From Saccharothrix australiensis (GTDB taxonomy: Bacteria > Actinomycetota > Actinomycetes > Mycobacteriales > Pseudonocardiaceae), in contig NZ_RBXO01000001.1 in NCBI RefSeq assembly GCF_003634935.1, positions 1,389,501-1,453,500 of the forward strand: a DNA stretch of 64,000 bases, read 5' to 3'. The notes beneath the pieces were generated by a model, which saw only the letters and a list, made by a program, of their open reading frames with translations, was not told the DNA's origin and made no database searches. Both the position numbers and the translations under genes were made by a program. Within the stretch, counting starts at the first letter, position 1; every line of letters starts with the position of its first letter. This document shows, piece after piece, positions 60,203 to 64,000 of the stretch.

Positions 60203-61141
60203 GTGAGTCGAACACGCACCGCGCGCCTGGTGGTCGCGGCCCTCGTCCTGGTCCTCGGGCCGGGCACCGCCGCCGCCGCGACGCCCGGCCCAGCCCCCGC
60301 CGCCGCCGAGCCCTACTGCTACGAGGAGCCGTCGCAGCCACGCGCCGACGTCAGCGACCTCAAGGCGGGCTTCACCTCGGCCAACTGGATGCAGACGCTC
60401 CAGGCCATGTACAAGCGGCGGTGGCCCAGTGGGGAGGCGTTGGCCGTCGCCCAGGCCCGCGACCCGTACTGGAACCAGTTCGTGAACAAGAACAGCTTCG
60501 AGGCGTTCGCCGAGTCCATGATGGTCGCCATCCACGAGGAGACCCACATGTGGGACCTCGACGGCTCGCGGACGCGCTGGAACGTGCACACCGCCGCCTG
60601 GATCGACGCGTCCCGCCAGGTCCTCCAGATCCCGCTGCACGACGGGTTCGCCCGCAAGGAGATCCTGCCGCTGATCAAGGACCGGTACTCCGACTCGATG
60701 GACGGCATCTACCTCCGCGACCGCACCCAGGGCGAGTACCACCTCCAGGGCGTCCTGGCGGAGCTGAACGCCGGCCTCACGGGACTCCCGGCCGCGACGG
60801 TGGTGCAGGAGTACATCAAGGGCGTGGGCGCGAGCAACGCCCGCGACATCGCCGCCACCAACCTGCGCTACCTGCTGCTGTACCTGCGCGTGGCCAAGGA
60901 CCGCCACGCCGCCTACTGGGCGAAGATCAAGAACGAGCCCAAGCTGCGCGACCTGGTGCTGACCCAGTTCCTGCGCACGGCGTACTGGCTGGAGAAGTCC
61001 GCGCCGTACACGGGCAAGCTCGGCAGCGCCAACGCGGACAAGATCACCGCGACCAACTACGCGCCGGAGAACATCGCCATCCTGGAGGAGTTCACCGGGC
61101 GGAAGGTGCGCTTGGACAACCAGAAGAACTGCACCGCCTGA
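60203..61141 (+). CDS. Secreted HExxH zinc metallopeptidase-like protein
   Basis: 312 residues from GTG with AAGAGG upstream. A Sec signal peptide covers about the first 26 residues (LVVAALVLVLGPGTAAAA). The zinc site is MMVAIHEETHMWDLDG (HEETH near residue 112). A later Glu in LQGVLAELNAGLTGL could be the third ligand, as in gluzincins. The mature region has two Cys that may pair. No pro-domain is evident. Peptidase family not assigned. It ends at a strong hairpin. Confidence 0.75.
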   Translation: MSRTRTARLVVAALVLVLGPGTAAAATPGPAPAAAEPYCYEEPSQPRADVSDLKAGFTSANWMQTLQAMYKRRWPSGEALAVAQARDPYWNQFVNKNSFEAFAESMMVAIHEETHMWDLDGSRTRWNVHTAAWIDASRQVLQIPLHDGFARKEILPLIKDRYSDSMDGIYLRDRTQGEYHLQGVLAELNAGLTGLPAATVVQEYIKGVGASNARDIAATNLRYLLLYLRVAKDRHAAYWAKIKNEPKLRDLVLTQFLRTAYWLEKSAPYTGKLGSANADKITATNYAPENIAILEEFTGRKVRLDNQKNCTA

Positions 61142-61166
61142 CCGCCGGGCGCGGTCGGCTCGGTCC

Positions 61167-61197
61167 CGGCTCGGGAGGGGCTTTCCCTCCCGAGCCG
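61167..61197 (+). terminator. Hairpin after the metallopeptidase gene
   Basis: CGGCTCGGGAGGG (61167-61179) pairs perfectly with 61185-61197 around a GCTTT loop, 26 bases after the stop. 13-bp stem, no U-run. Confidence 0.85.
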
Positions 61198-61575
61198 TCG
61201 CGCGCGGGACCTCCCCGTGCCCCCGCGCCCCCGGGGCCTTCACGTGCCCCGCCCGGGGCCTCCACACCTCGTTCACACGTCGTTGACACGTCTTCCGGCG
61301 ATGGCTTAGCGTCGATTCCACCTGCCGAGGGGGCAGCGGACGAGAGGGCCGGAAATGGTTCTGGTGGGCTGCTCCTCCTGATGCCCCGGTGACCAAGTAC
61401 CCGTTTCCGGTGGGTTCTCCCGGTCGGCGCGGCGCGGTTCTCCCGGTCGCGTTCGGCGGCTTCTTCCCGGTTCTTCCGAATGACGGGCGCGCGTGGTGGT
61501 GCGCGCCGAGGGGCGTGATGGGGTTGCTCGTGGTGGGCCCGGTGGTGCGGCGCGGTGTCGCGGGGGGTGTGGGCG
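61198..61575 (+). other. Leader region of the DUF1906 gene, no gene seen
   Basis: Chance frames only. The segment TTCACACGTCGTTGACACG at about 61270-61288 contains TTGACA (61281-61286), followed 17 bases later by TTAGCG, a possible promoter about 270 bases upstream of the gene. Confidence 0.4.
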
Positions 61576-63876
61576 GTGGTTGACCCGAAGGTGTTGGAAG
61601 CCCAGCAGTGGGTGAACAAGAACTACGGATCGGTGCCGGGTTACCAGCGGTGCGCGGAGGACGGGCGGACCGGGTGGGGCGTGATGTACTCGCTCACCCG
61701 CGCGCTCCAGCACGAACTGGGCATCACCGCCCTGTCCGACTCGTTCGGCCCGACGACGCTGGCCAGGCTCGGCGAGCGCGGTCCGATCGGACCCGGCTAC
61801 CCCCACCAGAGGATCGTGCAGATCGCCAAGCACGGCTTGTTCTGCAAGGGCTACTGGGCGGGTGACGCGGCGAGCGGCGTGTACGAGGGCATCACCTCCG
61901 ACGCCGTCCGCGACCTCAAGGCCGACATCGGGTTCGCGTCCGACGGGCGGCTCACGCCGAAGGTGTTCAAGGCGCTGCTGAACATGGACGCCTACACCCT
62001 ACAGTCCGGCGGCCGGCCGGAGGTCCGCGACATCCAGCGCTGGCTCAACGCCTCCTACCTGGACAAGTCGACGTTCTTCGTCATCCCCTGCGACGGCCAC
62101 TACTCGCGCGACGTGCAGGTGGCGCTGATGCGCGCGATCCAGTACCAGATCGGCATCCCCGAGGACCAGGCCACCGGCAACTTCGGGCCGGGCACGCAGG
62201 ACGGCCTGCGCCGCAACACCGCCCGGCCCGGCTCGCCGGCCGGGTGGGTGCGCCTGTTCAGCGCCGCGTGCGTGTTCAACGGCCCCGCCGACGGGGTCTC
62301 CGCCGGGTTCACGTCCACCTGGGACGCCGCGCTCGGCGCGTTCGTGGCCGCGTTCCAGGGTTTCTCCCTGCTGGCGCGGACCGGTGTCGGCGACTACGCC
62401 ACCTGGGCGCAGCTGCTGGTGTCCAGCGGCGACCCGGACCGGCCGGCGGGCGCGTGCGACACCCGGTTCCACATCAGCGTCGCGCGGGCGCGGGCGCTGA
62501 AGGCCGCCGGCTACCACGTCGTCGGCCGCTACCTCGACGAGGACCCGTGGGGCACGCTCGACAAGGAGATCCAGCCGGGCGAGCTGGAGGCGATCTTCGC
62601 GGGCGGCCTGCGGGTGTTCCCCATCTCGCAGTACGCGTCCGACGCGGTCGGCGACTTCACCTGGTCCAAGGGCTACGACCACGCGCTGCGCGCCCACGAC
62701 CGCGCCGTCGGCTACGGCTTCAACCGGGGCACGGTCATCTACTTCGCCGTCGACTACGACGCCACGGGCGAGCAGATCACCAGCAACATCGTCCCGTACT
62801 TCCAGGGCGTGCAGGCCGGGCTCGCCACGCGCGGCAAGCGGTACGTCGCCGGCGTCTACGCGTCCCGCAACGTGTGCACGCGGGTCAGCGACGAGGCGTT
62901 CGCCCGCTTCTCGTTCGTCTCCGGCATGTCGTGGGGCTTCTCCGGCAACCTGGGCTTCCCGCTGCCCGCGAACTGGTCGTTCAACCAGATCAAGGAGTTC
63001 TCGTTCGACGCGGGCGGCGGCGACCGGTTCGACCTGGACCGCGACGTGCACCGCGGCAACGACCCCGGCGTGGGGCGGGAGAACGTCGGCGGCGAGGACT
63101 CGCCCGTGGACGCCTTCCTGCGCTACATCGACGGCCTGTACGCCACCGCGGTCGCGTACGGCGGCGACGCGAACCTCCGCGTCCTGGAGTACCTGCGCCA
63201 CCCCACCTACACCGGCGTCTGGTCCGGCTGGGAAATGCTCATCGGCGACGTCGACCAGGCGTGGATCGAGTACGCGCGGGCGCACGCGCCGGCCAAGGTC
63301 GAGAGCTACCAGGACCCGACCTACGGCATCACCGTCCACGTCGACCACCTCGCGGCCACCGCGAACGCCGTCTACCTCAAGGGCGACGGCGGGCGCGGGG
63401 ACTTCGGCGGCTGGGCCGGCGACCTGGCCACGTTCTACGGCGAGTGGCGCTCGCACGGCGAGGAGTACGCCTCCGGGTACGCGTTCTGCGCCGACCGCCT
63501 GGCGAAGATCAACCAGCTCTCGTCGTTCCCGCTCAACGACCTCGTCGAGGACGCGGACGGCTACCTGATCGGCCGCGCGGCGCGCGGCGGCGCCCGGATC
63601 GACCAGGCCATCCGCGCCCACCTCACCGACGGGCACCGGACCAGGTTCCGGCGGTTCCACGCCGACCGCTACGGCGGCACCGCGCGCGGCGCGCGCGACG
63701 CCGCCTGGACCGCGCTGGTCGGGACCACGGGCGACGCGCAGCTCGCGGGGCTCACCGAGGCCGCGATCCGCAAGACCGGCGGCGCCTGCCTGCTGCCCGG
63801 CCAACTGCCCGCCGACAAGCTCGAACCCTTCCTACAGGGCTACGCCGAGACCGTCGACCGGATGTCGCGCGGCTGA
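61576..63876 (+). CDS. DUF1906 glycoside-hydrolase-like protein with peptidoglycan-binding-like repeats
   Basis: 766 residues; GTG 61576 follows a G-run ribosome site (GTG 61567 is an alternative). Residues 1-290 contain repeated helical units resembling peptidoglycan-binding domains (YSLTRALQHELGITALSDSF; ALMRAIQYQIGIPEDQATGN). Residues about 295-490 are the DUF1906 TIM-barrel domain (CDTRFHISVARARALKAAGY; VIYFAVDYDATGEQITSNIV; KRYVAGVYASRNVCTRV), related to GH25-type lysozymes, with acidic residues in the DYDAT strand. The last 250 residues are an unassigned helical domain. No N-terminal signal peptide is visible, so export, if any, is non-classical. Likely acts on cell-wall glycan. Confidence 0.8.
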   Translation: MVDPKVLEAQQWVNKNYGSVPGYQRCAEDGRTGWGVMYSLTRALQHELGITALSDSFGPTTLARLGERGPIGPGYPHQRIVQIAKHGLFCKGYWAGDAASGVYEGITSDAVRDLKADIGFASDGRLTPKVFKALLNMDAYTLQSGGRPEVRDIQRWLNASYLDKSTFFVIPCDGHYSRDVQVALMRAIQYQIGIPEDQATGNFGPGTQDGLRRNTARPGSPAGWVRLFSAACVFNGPADGVSAGFTSTWDAALGAFVAAFQGFSLLARTGVGDYATWAQLLVSSGDPDRPAGACDTRFHISVARARALKAAGYHVVGRYLDEDPWGTLDKEIQPGELEAIFAGGLRVFPISQYASDAVGDFTWSKGYDHALRAHDRAVGYGFNRGTVIYFAVDYDATGEQITSNIVPYFQGVQAGLATRGKRYVAGVYASRNVCTRVSDEAFARFSFVSGMSWGFSGNLGFPLPANWSFNQIKEFSFDAGGGDRFDLDRDVHRGNDPGVGRENVGGEDSPVDAFLRYIDGLYATAVAYGGDANLRVLEYLRHPTYTGVWSGWEMLIGDVDQAWIEYARAHAPAKVESYQDPTYGITVHVDHLAATANAVYLKGDGGRGDFGGWAGDLATFYGEWRSHGEEYASGYAFCADRLAKINQLSSFPLNDLVEDADGYLIGRAARGGARIDQAIRAHLTDGHRTRFRRFHADRYGGTARGARDAAWTALVGTTGDAQLAGLTEAAIRKTGGACLLPGQLPADKLEPFLQGYAETVDRMSRG

Positions 63877-63913
63877 GGAGCGCCCCCGGCGGCGTGCGCG
63901 AGGAAGGGACGGC

Positions 63914-64000
63914 TTGGGCAGCCCGCGTGCTCGGCGGTGGACCGTCGCGGCGGCGTGCGCGCCGCCGGCGGCGCTCCTGGTCTACGCCTGGGGCGCGATC
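63914..64000 (+). CDS. Start of a membrane or secreted protein, cut by window end
   Basis: TTG 63914 follows AGGAAGGGAC. The 29 visible codons give LGSPRARRWTVAAACAPPAA, then LLVYAWGAI: basic start then hydrophobic stretch, as in a signal peptide or first TM helix. It follows the DUF1906 gene by 37 bases and may be co-transcribed. Nothing can be said of function. Confidence 0.45.
   Translation, partial: MGSPRARRWTVAAACAPPAALLVYAWGAI

Overview
The window is high-GC actinomycete DNA. The organism is probably a filamentous member of the Pseudonocardiales, in the Saccharothrix/Lentzea/Actinosynnema range. That placement is inferred from strong G/C bias at third codon positions, frequent GTG starts, many regulators of the SARP, XRE, TetR and MarR types, an EspC-type secretion target, and secondary-metabolism genes. 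No rRNA, tRNA, CRISPR array, complete insertion sequence or replication origin was seen.

Layout. (1) 1-4.8 kb: a visibly lower-GC three-gene minus-strand operon with two 4-base overlaps. It holds a P-loop ATPase, an unrecognised 501-aa protein and the start of a large protein that runs off the window. It is probably an acquired defence or mobile module. (2) 4.8-8.7 kb: a degraded stretch, then an EspC-like type VII secretion target, a toxin-like protein and its small probable immunity partner. (3) 8.7-13.3 kb: housekeeping and accessory genes (serine hydrolase, MarR-like regulator, TetR with twin operators, Tat-exported hydrolase). (4) 13.4-21 kb: a compact minus-strand biosynthetic operon with an adenylation-thiolation-reductase NRPS, a heme-oxygenase-like protein, an FAD oxidoreductase, a divergent HisF homologue and an MDR reductase. 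A two-component system (21.4-23.3 kb) lies upstream in the same orientation. (5) 23.4-24.6 kb: a UDP-GlcNAc 2-epimerase-like gene.

(6) 24.7-30.7 kb: a four-gene plus-strand operon: TIR protein, KGGVGR-type ATPase with a TIR-like tail, small winged-helix-like protein, and a double-ATPase HerA/DUF87-like protein. A second TIR-like gene converges on it across a shared hairpin. This is the best candidate for an undescribed defence system. (7) 31.9-36.4 kb: a small secreted peptide followed by an XRE regulator with a TPR-like C-terminus (a possible peptide/receptor pair), then a convergent AfsR/SARP regulator. (8) 36.5-39.7 kb: two unrecognised proteins, then an FAD monooxygenase divergent from a TetR regulator. 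(9) 40.3-45.4 kb: a 1,530-aa membrane-anchored multicopper oxidase coupled to a YtkA/FixH-like protein. (10) 45.6-50 kb: MurJ, a GNAT acetyltransferase, a GlxA-type AraC regulator and a DUF6010-like membrane protein.

(11) 50.1-59.8 kb: a GrpE-like gene converging on a minus-strand chain of a short DnaK, an FN3-like protein, a GTPase interrupted by an in-frame amber codon, a GAP1-like protein, a zinc-ribbon membrane GTPase and a 37-aa membrane peptide. This matches the DO-GTPase/GAP1 class of NTP-dependent conflict systems. (12) 60.2-64 kb: a secreted HExxH metallopeptidase, a DUF1906 glycoside-hydrolase-like protein and the start of one more gene.

The window therefore carries at least three separate conflict-type modules (1-4.8, 24.7-31.6 and 50-59.8 kb) plus a toxin/immunity pair, beside one small natural-product operon. 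Several genes lack a Shine-Dalgarno sequence and have a TANNNT box 6-7 bases before the start codon, suggesting leaderless transcripts.
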